Of a stretch of DNA of 64,000 nt, positions 11,780-21,739 are shown piece by piece. Made by a program: the position numbers and the translations under genes. The notes beneath the pieces were generated by a model, which saw only the letters and a list, made by a program, of their open reading frames with translations, was not told where the DNA came from and did not search any database. The DNA lies in the NCBI GenBank assembly GCA_003439945.1, contig QVRM01005966.1, positions 1 to 64,000 on the forward strand. The letters run 5' to 3'. Each line of letters begins with the position of its first letter. Within the stretch, counting starts at the first letter, position 1. Source of the DNA: Dermanyssus gallinae (taxonomy: Eukaryota > Arthropoda > Arachnida > Mesostigmata > Dermanyssidae).

Positions 11780-12418
11780 TAAGTATGCCTGGACGTGAAG
11801 TGTCACACTAACGTAGGAAAATTCACTGGCTGGCCTGACTTATCTATCGATTGACACCTGTGGTGTTATCGACGCATGCGTGGTGTGTACCATACCATCG
11901 CAGCTAAATGCACAACTCGATTGTAGAGAAGTTCTCTGATCGCACTCGAGGCATTTGCTCCGAGCACTCCGTAGCAATTCAGCCTTTGTGTTGTGCACAT
12001 GCCTGAGGCAAATTCTTCTTAGCTGCCTCCGGTCCGGCTAAGCTGTATTTTAAAGTCCCCTTTCCCACTGTTCGTGTCTTTAGAGAGGTGCACTGCTTCG
12101 ATTTCAAGCACTGAGTAAAGCCCTAGTACTCAATACATGTATTTTACGTTGCGCGTAAAACCGAAGTCTCTCTAGAGGAACCTACGTGGTCACAAAATAC
12201 ACACAGAGAGCCACAGCTCCGACAGCCACTCAGGTTGTCGCTGGTCTTGATCATGATCATCATATTGTTGTTATGGTCGTCCTCGTTGCTAGGGTTTTTC
12301 CTCTCGTTGATGACATGATTGGGGTATATATTAAAAAAAAAAAAACTTGTTTACTTTGTTAGTACGTTGGTGAGGTCAATTGTCCCCACGCGTGTAGTCA
12401 CGGGTTCTCTTTTTTCTC
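11780..12418. other. No gene recognised
   Basis: No coding signal. A poly(A) run of about 13 bases lies near 12332. Confidence 0.5.
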
Positions 12419-12495
12419 TAGAAGCAGAGCGCAGAAGAGACCCTCCACACAGTTAATATCGTGCCTTTTGAAACTTCGCGTTTTTAAAGGTCCAA
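12419..12495. repeat. Direct repeat pair, copy 1
   Basis: Begins TAGAAGCAGAGCGCAGAAGA and recurs in the same orientation at 13528-13602 with about ten mismatches over 75 bases. An (AT)n tract follows at about 12511-12530. Identity unknown. Confidence 0.85.
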
Positions 12496-12539
12496 GATTA
12501 GCCCAATTCAATATATATATATATATATATGCGAGAGCA

Positions 12540-13520
12540 CCATGTGCAAACGTAGTGAAGCTAGCAAGGTTTTGTCTGCCTTTGTGATATAGCAGCGGAA
12601 ATACGAAAATCTAAAGAGGCGTAATCATATTTTATCAGGTGTTACACAATACAAAGTTAGCTCAATTCAAGAGACATGTAATGCCTATGTACTTATTAAT
12701 ATAGATGAACCTGCACAACTCTACTATAGTCTCAACGCAAATAGTGATCACGATAGCAACGATTATTACGATCCTTAATTACAACAAGGACGTTGAAAAT
12801 TTAAGTTTACATGATTTTATTTGTTTATTTAAAATGACCCATGTTTGGGTATGTAAATATGAACATACTATGCATGCCAAACATGGTAAAAATAGTTTAT
12901 GAGTATTCCCGCTGGAGCTGAGAGAGCGACACGGACCGTCACAACGACGGCATTTGCAGTCCTCCTTGAGTCAATGAAATCCGTGAACACTGTAGCGAGT
13001 GGTGAGATGACGATAGAGGCGGAGAGACTCCTTCCAGGCCTGGTAAGTCATAACTCGTGATAAATAAAATTCTTTGGAAATTAGAGTCATTTTTTGAGAA
13101 TGCTCGTGTGAGTGTCTACGACAAATTAAAGCAGTCTACGAGTTCATCGATAAATGATATTGAAACCGCGAGCACGTATACTAACTAATCTGTTGCGCGA
13201 ATTCAACTCGATTTTTTTTGTAAATCCTTTACAAAGAGATTTATCTCATCAACTCTATTGCACGCGTGGTATTCTCACTATAAATGGGTGCACCGAGAAC
13301 TGCTTAAGGCAGTCAGTCAGCTTTGCGATTGTCCGCTGCGTTATCTTTGATCACTCTAACTACAATTCCCACTTATACTTCTACTAGAGCATACTGCTTC
13401 ACGTTAGTAATTTAAAGAAGCCTAAATGAGAAAGCTCAATGGCCGAACCTACCTGTGTAGCGGCGCGCTTGTCAAACTTTAAATAGATCGGCTTTCAAAT
13501 AACCTCTATCAGTAAAGCGC
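12540..13520. other. No gene recognised
   Basis: AT-rich, no supported gene or RNA. Confidence 0.5.
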
Positions 13521-13527
13521 ACCCTTT

Positions 13528-13602
13528 AGAAGCAGAGCGCACAAGAGACCCTTCACACAGTGAATGTCGTGCCTTTTAAAACTTCGCCTTTTTGAAGGTT
13601 AG
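13528..13602. repeat. Direct repeat pair, copy 2
   Basis: Second copy of the 75-base repeat at 12419-12495, starting TAGAAGCAGAGCGCACAAGA. Flanks differ, which argues for a dispersed repeat rather than a larger duplication. Confidence 0.85.
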
Positions 13603-13609
13603 CTAATAC

Positions 13610-14750
13610 TGTGTGACCCTTGAAGGCAGCAGAAAGCGCAGTATTCTGCAGCAGGGAAAAGGCTATTTAACCGTTAGCTAATGATGCAGGCTCTTACTAG
13701 TGGAGTCAGCCGTCAAAGAGAACTTTATACGCCTTTGTCAACGGACAAACCAAATAAGTTGACGGCTGCAGGATAACTGGTCTTATTTGGGTTTGTTTTT
13801 ATCCTATCACGTTGTCTAGCTGCCACAAATACCATTTAGCATTGTCGGTTGAAGCAAATGTCATCATTCAGTTATCCCGCCTTGCCATTAAGTCAACATC
13901 GTATAGTATTATTCACGCCGCGTTGTTCTAATAACTAGTGATGAAAAGTATAAAATATTCCAGCGAGTGCCTTCCTTGTGTGTGTGTGTGCGTGTAATTT
14001 AGCATGTGTGTATACATGCTTGACAGGAACACTTTCAAGTCTTACAAGTAGAAACCTAGATTTTGGGACAGAGCCAACTGTTGTTCTGTTTCTTATATGC
14101 CATTTTCAAAAAAAAGCTACACACGTTCGCGAATTGCTACAAACACGCCAGCAATCAAGCGCGCTCGATATCGCTGAGAATAACTATCAATTAAACCCAA
14201 TTGTTAAACCCGTGCAGATCCAACAAAGTCATTGCAACTAACAACCAGTACCTGTGGGCGTGTCTGTAAAAAGATCGAGACTAAAGCCTTCTTTAGCTTG
14301 GCAGACACATTCGTACAAAGACACGACCTCTGTGGCAAATATAGCATTTCCTACAACATGTCAACTGGTCGTCTGGTTGTCACATTAACTATTATTGCCC
14401 GCTGCATACTGATATACCCAAGCAACGGCAATAGGCCAGACACAGGAACGGCAGCCGAACAGTCACCCCAACAGTTAGGAATTATATAGCCGCTGGTAAT
14501 GGGGCGACAGCTATTGCTGCTGCTGCTGCGAGTTACTCAATGCCTAGTTACTATACGACAACTAATTATTCTGCTTGCCTTACCACTACCTCTGTACTAA
14601 TTAGTGCCACAACAAGTATAACATGGCACATTGACGTGGATGGCCAAAGGCCATGTTGCTGGGCTCGTGAATCGTCCCTTCGAGCTGGCTATGAGGTTGG
14701 GAGCTGCCGTCGACATGAGTTGCTATGTCCGATTCCTGGTGGACGGCTGT
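13610..14750. other. No gene recognised
   Basis: Open frames of 70-87 codons occur on the plus strand without recognisable motifs. A short TGTG-rich tract lies at about 13976-13996. Confidence 0.45.
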
Positions 14751-14793
14751 AGTGGTGGTGGTGGTGGTGGTGGCGGCGGCGGTGGTGGTGCTG
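14751..14793. repeat. (GGT)n microsatellite
   Basis: GTG/GGT repeats with GGC interruptions; gives a spurious poly-Gly frame on the plus strand. Confidence 0.9.
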
Positions 14794-15194
14794 GCATTGG
14801 ACTGCTACGATGATCAAGGCGTTGAAGACGTCTTCATCGTAAACTGAGCCAGCCACTGAGGTTTCAGGTTGTTACGAAACTGCACTGAGAAAAACGCCGA
14901 AAGCTGCAACCACTGCTCTGTCAAAGGACAAACAGCTACCACCATCACCACGACCGGTAGAGCCGCCGAGGTGAAGCTGAGATGGGGCTGAGGAAGATTA
15001 GCCCCTAGCCCGCAAGAAGCCACATCGTGCAAAGCCGGATCTCTTTTGCTCCGTCTCTGTTCCTCACTCCTCAGTGTCTTCCCTTATATTTTTTCTAGCT
15101 GTAAAGCCACCACTGTGAAGGACCGAAAAGCGGAGACGTTCAGTAATAGTAGTAGTAGTAGTTGTTGTAGTACACCACTCGGCTCTGCGTGATT

Positions 15195-15310
15195 TTTTTC
15201 TAGGGGTGGAGAATGCATTTACGCACACCCGCCGATATTATGGCTAAACGCAAGAGAAGAGAGTACACGGCTCACTCGAATCCAAGCGCACTACCCACTA
15301 CCCCACCCCA
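15195..15310 (-). mobile_element. Possible SINE C relative
   Basis: On the minus strand it reads GGGGTAGTGGGTAGTGCGC then, further on, GGGTGTGCGTAAATGCATT. The latter block also follows the box-B region of SINE C at 23985 (+) and 25450 (-). The tRNA-like head is only partly convincing here. A (TAG)n run lies just outside at about 15148-15163. Confidence 0.4.
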
Positions 15311-16450
15311 GAACCCCCTCCTGGTTCGGAATAGTGAACTTGTAAACCGTTACTTCGAGGGTGCTGCGTGACTATCGGTGCGTAGGTCTAGACAGCTCGC
15401 GCTCGTGTGCGCTGCTCATTGGCTCGACTGTAAACATACAATTTAAAATATGAGAATTGAGAGTGAAATTATAGATTTTTTATGTACAACGATAAGGCCG
15501 GACGGACATTATTTTACACTTTTTTAATGTTGCAATGTATTTGGTTGCTTTAGAATACTTGCAAGAGAACTAGTTGTTCTATGGAGAAACATCACAAATT
15601 AGCGTGTTCTGAAGAAAATTGTTTTGTTACGTTTTTCTTTCATGTTAAATATGTTAAACAAAGTTGCCACAATGCTTATATTATAAACACATGCTTTTTT
15701 TAAATTATTTTTTATGCGAATTTTAGTGATTGAACATGTACGACGACCATGACTTTATTTTTTTCCTTAGGTTAATGCCCGTGTACGGTTTTGCACTGAT
15801 ACATTCAAGCTTACTTGTCTACCAAGACATGCACCCATCTACTAACCTACTATGGAGTATCGTCTGTCATACGCAATAATAATAATAATAATATGATAAG
15901 AAGGTGACTGGTCGATGACCCGATTTGCGCACTTTATGGAAATCATTTTGCTACCAAATCGATAATAGCCCTATTCGAAATGTGATTACTGCAAGCCGTT
16001 TTCACCCACCTCCAGGTGTGGGATTTCCATAGAGTCCCATGTTGACAGAGGCGGGGACGTTAGCCACCTGCCAGATATAGACCATACGACGTCTCTCCCA
16101 CGGCTTCGAAGTAATGCCAAAGCGACGCCTCTCCCACGGCCTCGAAGTAATGCCATAGTAGTACCGAGCCTGGCATCGGGACCTGTGGTGTCGTATTTTT
16201 TATTTATAGTCAGTAGAATACAATTTTGCCCTTACGCTCATTAAACATACACATTAGGGAAAATGAACATTTTATGGGGATCATTTTGGTATAAAATAGC
16301 GATGCAATAATTCGTGATGTGATCACAGTCCGTTTTTCCCTGCTCCCCATATATGTCCATGCGCCAGCTGTTTACGTCTTTGCCTAGGTTAAGATCCATT
16401 AACAAAAATCATACATATAAATGAATGTATTTATATAGTGTTCAAACCCA

Positions 16451-16480
<30 letters not shown>
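15311..16480. other. No gene recognised; small tandem duplication inside
   Basis: AT-rich with a short (AAT)n run at about 15877-15893. The only structure seen is the two-unit repeat at 16087-16155. Confidence 0.5.
16087..16155. repeat. Two-unit tandem repeat, 36-bp period
   Basis: CGACGTCTCTCCCACGGCTT and the following bases to GTAATGCCA recur 36 bases later as CGACGCCTCTCCCACGGCCT to GTAATGCCA with two mismatches. Confidence 0.9.
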
Positions 16481-16482
<2 letters not shown>

Positions 16483-16484
16483 TA

Positions 16485-16950
16485 CAGAGTCTTCCAAAAT
16501 TCGCCCATCAAACTTTTGGGCCTAGTACAAATCGGCAAAAAAATCCAATGAAACGAGAGACGGATATGTCTTTTAAAATAATGTAATGAAAGCGCAAAAG
16601 CCAAAGTATAACAATTGCAAAGAGTTTCATTTTTCACCTGACAATTATCTTTAATACAACATTTGTTCTGTTGGGCTAACGTAAAAAATCACTTCAACAG
16701 GTGCAAACTTTTTTTTAAAACGCAGGTATAATTGGCTTGTCGATGGGATGACTGGGACTCTCACAATTGCAGATTTAGTGAAAATATGATAGGATAAAAA
16801 GCTGAATACACATTTTTGGTAATTTTGCTCTCACTCCAAAAGAAGACCCCTTTTTCTTTTTTTCGCCCCCTCGCTCTATTGGCAAACATGATTTTTTCAC
16901 AGAGTTGTACTGGACCTCAAAGTTTGTTGGGCTACTTTTGGAAGACCCTG
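16485..16950. mobile_element. MITE with TIRs, TA target (copy 1)
   Basis: A 466-base non-coding element bounded by inverted termini of about 45 bases. The left end reads CAGAGTCTTCCAAAATTCGC and further in AAACTTTTGGGCCTAGTACAA. The right end reads TTGTACTGGACCTCAAAGTTT and finally GGAAGACCCTG. TA dinucleotides flank both ends (16483-16484, 16951-16952), the target of Tc1/mariner superfamily transposases. A second copy lies at 39209-39661 in the opposite orientation. It sits about 700 bases from a mariner transposase relic. Confidence 0.88.
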
Positions 16951-16952
16951 TA

Positions 16953-17640
16953 TATACTGGTTGACCATGGATGAAGATACGATCTTTGAGGTGGTTGCCA
17001 AGCTCTTTAAAAATAATTTTTAATATAATGTTTAGGGGGGGGGGGTAATTTTTGCTTAGGTATGACAGCGAGTTTACTACAATATTATATTGATGCGAAA
17101 TAAGGCATTACAGGATTTTGAATTTTGGAAAGGGTTTTCAAAACGACTAGTCCCCCCGTTGTTCGTAACGTTGATGCTACATCCGAACACCCGGGTATAA
17201 TCAGGTTTTCAACTGAACGACTCGTTCTCTCGCATTTGAACACTTTTTAAAGCTATGTCCCACTACATCTATAAAACCACAATTTCACTCCTACACCTGC
17301 AGAAAACATTCTAATGGAACAATTGATTTTCACTAAATTGTACGCCCCCTATATATACAGGGCTGACTTTGGATTATTGAGTCACATTTAAGGGGGCCGT
17401 AGAATTTTAGCAAACATATATATATATATATATATATTCTATCACAGGAACTGCATATAGTTCTCATTTGAAAAAAAAACCCAAGCAATAGCTGTCAGTT
17501 GCGAACAGCCATAAAAACGAGTTTTGCCAGCAAATAAGCAAATTAGCCGAATAAACCACACAAAACACGTGTGCCTCAATCAGAAGGAAACGTGTTGGTG
17601 AGAAGCCATTTATGAACCTCCCGAATTAAGCAAAACAGGT
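16953..17640. other. No gene recognised
   Basis: AT-rich spacer between the MITE and the mariner relic, with a G-run near 17035 and an (AT)n tract at about 17417-17438. TATATACAGGG-like text at about 17350 resembles a transposon end but no partner terminus was found. Confidence 0.5.
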
Positions 17641-17649
17641 AAATGATTT

Positions 17650-18360
17650 TGACGGTTAATAATCTATGAAATACTCCACATTATATGCTTGCTATCTTGG
17701 TCGGCTTGCGGCTTTGCCTAGACTTGGTGGAAAATAACGCTCCTTCTAATCACGAGGGTGTGTCTCTTCTTTTGGAGTAGGCGGCAAAACTCGGTCGGGT
17801 CGAGGACGCCTAGTCACCCGTGTCTATCGTTTGGCCACTAGGAAGACACTCGTAGTGGTTCACTAGGAAGACACATGTAGTGGACGGTCTCTTCCATCGT
17901 AAGATCGCCGTAAAAGACATATTTTTCGTCACAAGTAACGATTCGATCCAATAACCGACACTCATTGTCTCTGGCAAGCCAAGAAAGGCATTCTGCTAAA
18001 CGCTCCACTTTGTTGCGCTTGCTCAAATCATCTCATTGACTGATTCATGGTTCATGATTCGACTGACGCGAAACCCTGGACGCAGAGGCGAGTGACAATG
18101 GTTGTGTAACACACCTCAAACTTCACGGCTAATTCACGTGTGGTCACTCGAGAACTCAATTTCTCAGCATCGGGCAAGCGGCCTTCATCGAGCCTAATAG
18201 GCCTTTCGGAACGGGGTTAATTCACAAGGCTTAAGCTGTCAAAACGGAACTTAACAAACCAATTGTAACACGAAGCCTTTGAAATGCTGTCCTCGCCAAA
18301 TACGCTTCAAATGTTTCGAACACCTGCCTGGAATTTTACCTGCATTTTGTTTGCTATCCA
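17650..18360 (-). pseudogene. Mariner transposase relic
   Basis: Several frames on the minus strand together match a mariner-family transposase. In order: an N-terminal helix-turn-helix region (FGEDSISKASCYNWFVKFR), PRSERPIRLDE, then RVTTRELAVKFEV. Next come LLDRIVTCDEKYVFYGD, holding the first catalytic aspartate in the DEK context (codon 17928-17930), and further down LLQKKRHTLVIRRSVIFHQV. The second catalytic aspartate of the usual HQDNARPH block reads V. Stops and frameshifts separate the blocks, so no active enzyme is made. Family transposases cut at terminal inverted repeats and insert at TA. No terminal inverted repeats of this copy were identified. Confidence 0.85.
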
Positions 18361-18559
18361 TTTTGAGTTAATATATAACAAAACGACGAATAAGATAGCT
18401 TTACGAATAACTTATCACTCTGACCACGAAGACTCTACGTTTTTGCGCTCACTTAAATGTCTGTTCTGTAAACATGGCGTTCTTCTTAAAGCCGTGACAT
18501 GCATTTTAAAAGCACATAAATAAGTTTTAGTTACATTCTGTTCAACCTTGTCTATATAT

Positions 18560-20620
18560 ATATATGATTGATTGATTGATTGATTGATTGATTTATTCGC
18601 TTGATAAGTGTGTGTACACATATCACCCTTTTATATCAGGGGCGCATTGTGCTGCAGCTATCAATTACCTATATTGTAGTCCTCCCTTATTTGTCCTTAT
18701 GTGTTGAACATCTTCCATCGGGATAATCTCTGCTTAGTAATTTCAACCTGTGCCTTTTCTGCATCCTTACCTAGTCCTAGCGCTTCCCCTAATTTTAAAT
18801 TCCTAATCCCTCCCAATTGTTCACATTCCCTAACTAGATGCTCTATCGTTTCTTCTCTCTCACCGCATATCCGACAAATCGTTGTTCTTAATTCCTCATA
18901 ACAGCTTCGCTGCACCCTTGTATCTAACATACCGGCTCTCGCATCCGCTAACAGCCCGCTGCCTCTTGTATTATCATATAACCATGTTACCTCACCCCTT
19001 TTTAATTTCATTTTTCCGTATATTTCTTTTAAACTAGTTTTCTGCATGAGTGCTGCCCGCCATTTCTCTGTGTATGCTGCCTTTACCCTACTCTTAATTT
19101 GTCCACTGGACATAGCAGCGTCTGCCCATTGTTTACTATTAAGTCCTATCTGTCTTGCTGCGAATTCCACCCTCCTATCCCATTTTGTTTTCACCCCCAT
19201 TGCTCTTTTTACCCATTGTATCTTCTTAACCCATCGTTTATCATTCAATGTCTTAATTCGGGTGCAATACCTGAGTTTACTTTGAACTTCTCTTTCGATG
19301 AATTTTGACATACCGCCTTCCCCTTCAAGAAACTCCTTGCTACAGTTAAAACGGCACCCCAATGAGAATCGAATTACTTCTCTTTGAATCCCTTCTAACT
19401 TTCTCCACAAGCCTGAGCTATGCACTAGCACAGCATTTCCAAAAGTCAGCCCAGGTACGTACATTGCCTTCCAAATGTCTCTTGTAACCACATATCTATT
19501 AAACCCCCAAAGACTTTTGCATCTTACTGAATTCCTACCCTTCTCTGCTTTCTTTATTCTTAATATTTCCTCCTCCTTCATTAATTCTTCTTTGGACCCT
19601 AGAGTCACACCTAGATATTTATATTGATTCTGATACCCTAATTCCTTTCCCTGCAACCTAAGCTTTTTCTCCATTGTAACGCCCGAAAATACTAAAATAG
19701 CGCTCTTTTTTTCGTTGAATATCATTTCTAGTTCATCTGCCGCCTTTCCACATACATCAAGCATTCCTTGAACCTCTCCTACGCTCCTTCCTAAGATAAC
19801 CATATCAGCTGCAAACAACAAAAGAGGGATTCTAATACAAGTTTCCCTTTCACCTATCTGCCACCCTAACCCGGTGTTATCCACTTTTCTGGCAATTCTT
19901 TCTATATATATTAAAAAAAGAATCGATGATAAAGGGCATCCCTGCCTCACCCCTTTAGCAACACTATATTCACTCGATTCCCCCTCTTTTCGTTTGATCA
20001 TTACTGTGTTGTCCCTATAGATTTCCTCTAATAAGCCTATCCAACTTGCGTCAAATCCTTCTTCTGCCATAAACTTGTACAATGTATCTCTATTAACCAT
20101 ATCATAAGCTTTTCGTAGATCCAAAAAACCCGCAATACAACCCTGTCCCCTCATCCTAGATATTTCAACAATTTGACTCAACAAGAAAATATGGTCGTCT
20201 AACCTATATCCCTTTCTAAACCCACATTGCCATTCCCCAATTTTACTATTCGCTTCGAACTTATCTTGTACCCGACACTTAAAAATTTGCATGAACATAC
20301 GGTACGTAATTGGTGTTACAGTTATTGGTCGTCTATTTTTCAAATCATTGTTATCGACGCCATCCTTTGGTAGCAATGATACTCTTCCTTTACGCCAGCT
20401 TCTCGGTATGCTACTCCCGGTAAAGATGCTATTAAAAACTTTAGATAAGTAACTTAAGTAGTCTTCTCCTAACGCGTTTACTATCTCCATTGTTATTCCG
20501 TCTAGCCCGCATGCCGTTTTTCCCTTCATTTTTCTAATGACTTGTTTTATTTCTTCTACCTCTGTACTTATACCTGTATTTAGTCTTGCCCTTCCTTTGC
20601 TGACTCTATCACTAATGAAA
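18560..20620 (-). mobile_element. 5'-truncated LINE of the 610-aa family
   Basis: Full span of the insertion. On the minus strand it begins abruptly beside an (AT)n tract at about 20625. It reads through about 30 in-frame codons before the first ATG (RVSKGRARLNTGISTEVEEI...), then the 610-aa ORF. A short 3' UTR of about 100 bases follows, then AATAAA (plus positions 18592-18597) and an (AATC)n tail at 18566-18591. Truncation at the 5' end with a simple-repeat tail is the normal outcome of target-primed reverse transcription. Related fragments lie at 30548-30612, 30850-31700 and 42690-43115, all minus strand. Confidence 0.85.
18697..20529 (-). CDS. LINE reverse transcriptase ORF, 610 aa, catalytic FADD mutated to FAAD
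   Basis: Longest ORF of the window, a non-LTR retrotransposon RT lacking its upstream endonuclease because of 5' truncation. Motifs in order: KACGLDG-like start (about 4-12), LKNRRPITVTPITYRMF (63-79), GFRKGYRLDD (103-112), motif A FLDLRKAYD with Asp137, motif B GVRQGCPLSSILF (193-205), and motif C LLFAADMVIL. Then come YKYLGVTL and a C-terminal zinc knuckle C-x2-C-x8-H-x4-C (CRICGEREETIEHLVREC). Motif C should be F/YADD; codon 241 (19807-19809) is GCT (Ala) in place of GAT/GAC (Asp), so one of the two adjacent metal ligands is lost. A decayed relative at 30850-31700 retains FADD. The ORF is otherwise uninterrupted, so the insertion is fairly young. Clade not assigned (RTE/L2-like by general look). 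Confidence 0.9.
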   Translation of the reverse strand: MKGKTACGLDGITMEIVNALGEDYLSYLSKVFNSIFTGSSIPRSWRKGRVSLLPKDGVDNNDLKNRRPITVTPITYRMFMQIFKCRVQDKFEANSKIGEWQCGFRKGYRLDDHIFLLSQIVEISRMRGQGCIAGFLDLRKAYDMVNRDTLYKFMAEEGFDASWIGLLEEIYRDNTVMIKRKEGESSEYSVAKGVRQGCPLSSILFLIYIERIARKVDNTGLGWQIGERETCIRIPLLLFAADMVILGRSVGEVQGMLDVCGKAADELEMIFNEKKSAILVFSGVTMEKKLRLQGKELGYQNQYKYLGVTLGSKEELMKEEEILRIKKAEKGRNSVRCKSLWGFNRYVVTRDIWKAMYVPGLTFGNAVLVHSSGLWRKLEGIQREVIRFSLGCRFNCSKEFLEGEGGMSKFIEREVQSKLRYCTRIKTLNDKRWVKKIQWVKRAMGVKTKWDRRVEFAARQIGLNSKQWADAAMSSGQIKSRVKAAYTEKWRAALMQKTSLKEIYGKMKLKRGEVTWLYDNTRGSGLLADARAGMLDTRVQRSCYEELRTTICRICGEREETIEHLVRECEQLGGIRNLKLGEALGLGKDAEKAQVEITKQRLSRWKMFNT

Positions 20621-20624
20621 AAAA

Positions 20625-20670
20625 AAATATATATATATATATAAATATATATTTATATATAATAATGCGT
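20625..20670. repeat. AT-rich microsatellite at LINE 5' junction
   Basis: A-run followed by (AT)n with A interruptions, directly at the 5' truncation point of the 610-aa LINE. A shorter one lies at about 20814-20838. Confidence 0.85.
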
Positions 20671-20839
20671 CTTATGTCATTTCTCAACTATTTTTTTACT
20701 TTTGGAATTCATGGCATTTCCAACTTAAGTGGTAAACCCGACTTATCCCGTAACAGTAATTGCCCCGTTTGGTCAGGTGGCATTGCACTAATATATTGGG
20801 AAACACAAAAACATATATATATATATAAATATATATCGT

Positions 20840-21300
20840 TGGCTTATAATATGTATATCTACTTTAGAGTAAGGGCAAACAAGATGCAGAGCTGCATAGA
20901 TTTTTTAAAATACTAATGGCCCAACAAATGTTGTGGCACGTCTTGAGAGCATACAAAATAGGGAAACAAGCGGAAAAGAAACATCAGGGAAAAATTTACT
21001 CCAACTGATTTTAAAGCGCAGCATGGCAACCCCCAACAGGTAAAGCGAGTTAACCGGGAAGAGATTATCAGTATCATAAATATTATCAACATCATGGAGA
21101 ACAACCTCAAACTTGCTCCCTTATATAAGTGTCGTAAAGCAGAACTGCCAGAAACACGAATTTTGTAGACCAATATCGGGCTATCCTCGGGTTTGCCTGC
21201 GATAGTGATCTGAACAGATGGCATAGTATCTGGGTTTCATGTGATCTAAATGCGCACACCAGGGCATGCACTTATACAGTATAATGTTGAGACGGTTTGT
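20840..21300. other. No gene recognised
   Basis: No supported gene; a 103-codon minus-strand frame shows no recognised motif. Confidence 0.5.
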
Positions 21301-21307
21301 AGAGTCT

Positions 21308-21580
<273 letters not shown>

Positions 21581-21600
21581 ATGGACAGAATTTTTTAAAT

Positions 21601-21714
21601 GCTAGCACCAATTCTCTCTCTGCTGAGATGGTTTTCTGTTAAGGAACATTTTTAATTAAGGGGCGTGAAATGCAATAGCCCTCGTCTTTCTGGCATTAAC
21701 GGCACGACCAAGTT
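21601..21714. repeat. Direct repeat flanking (AT)n, copy 2
   Basis: Matches 21308-21420 with many substitutions; shares TAGCCCTCGTCTT and CATTAA-GGCACGACCAAG and again ends next to an (AT)n tract (21720-21737). Confidence 0.85.
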
Positions 21715-21739
21715 TATTTCATATATATATATATATACA

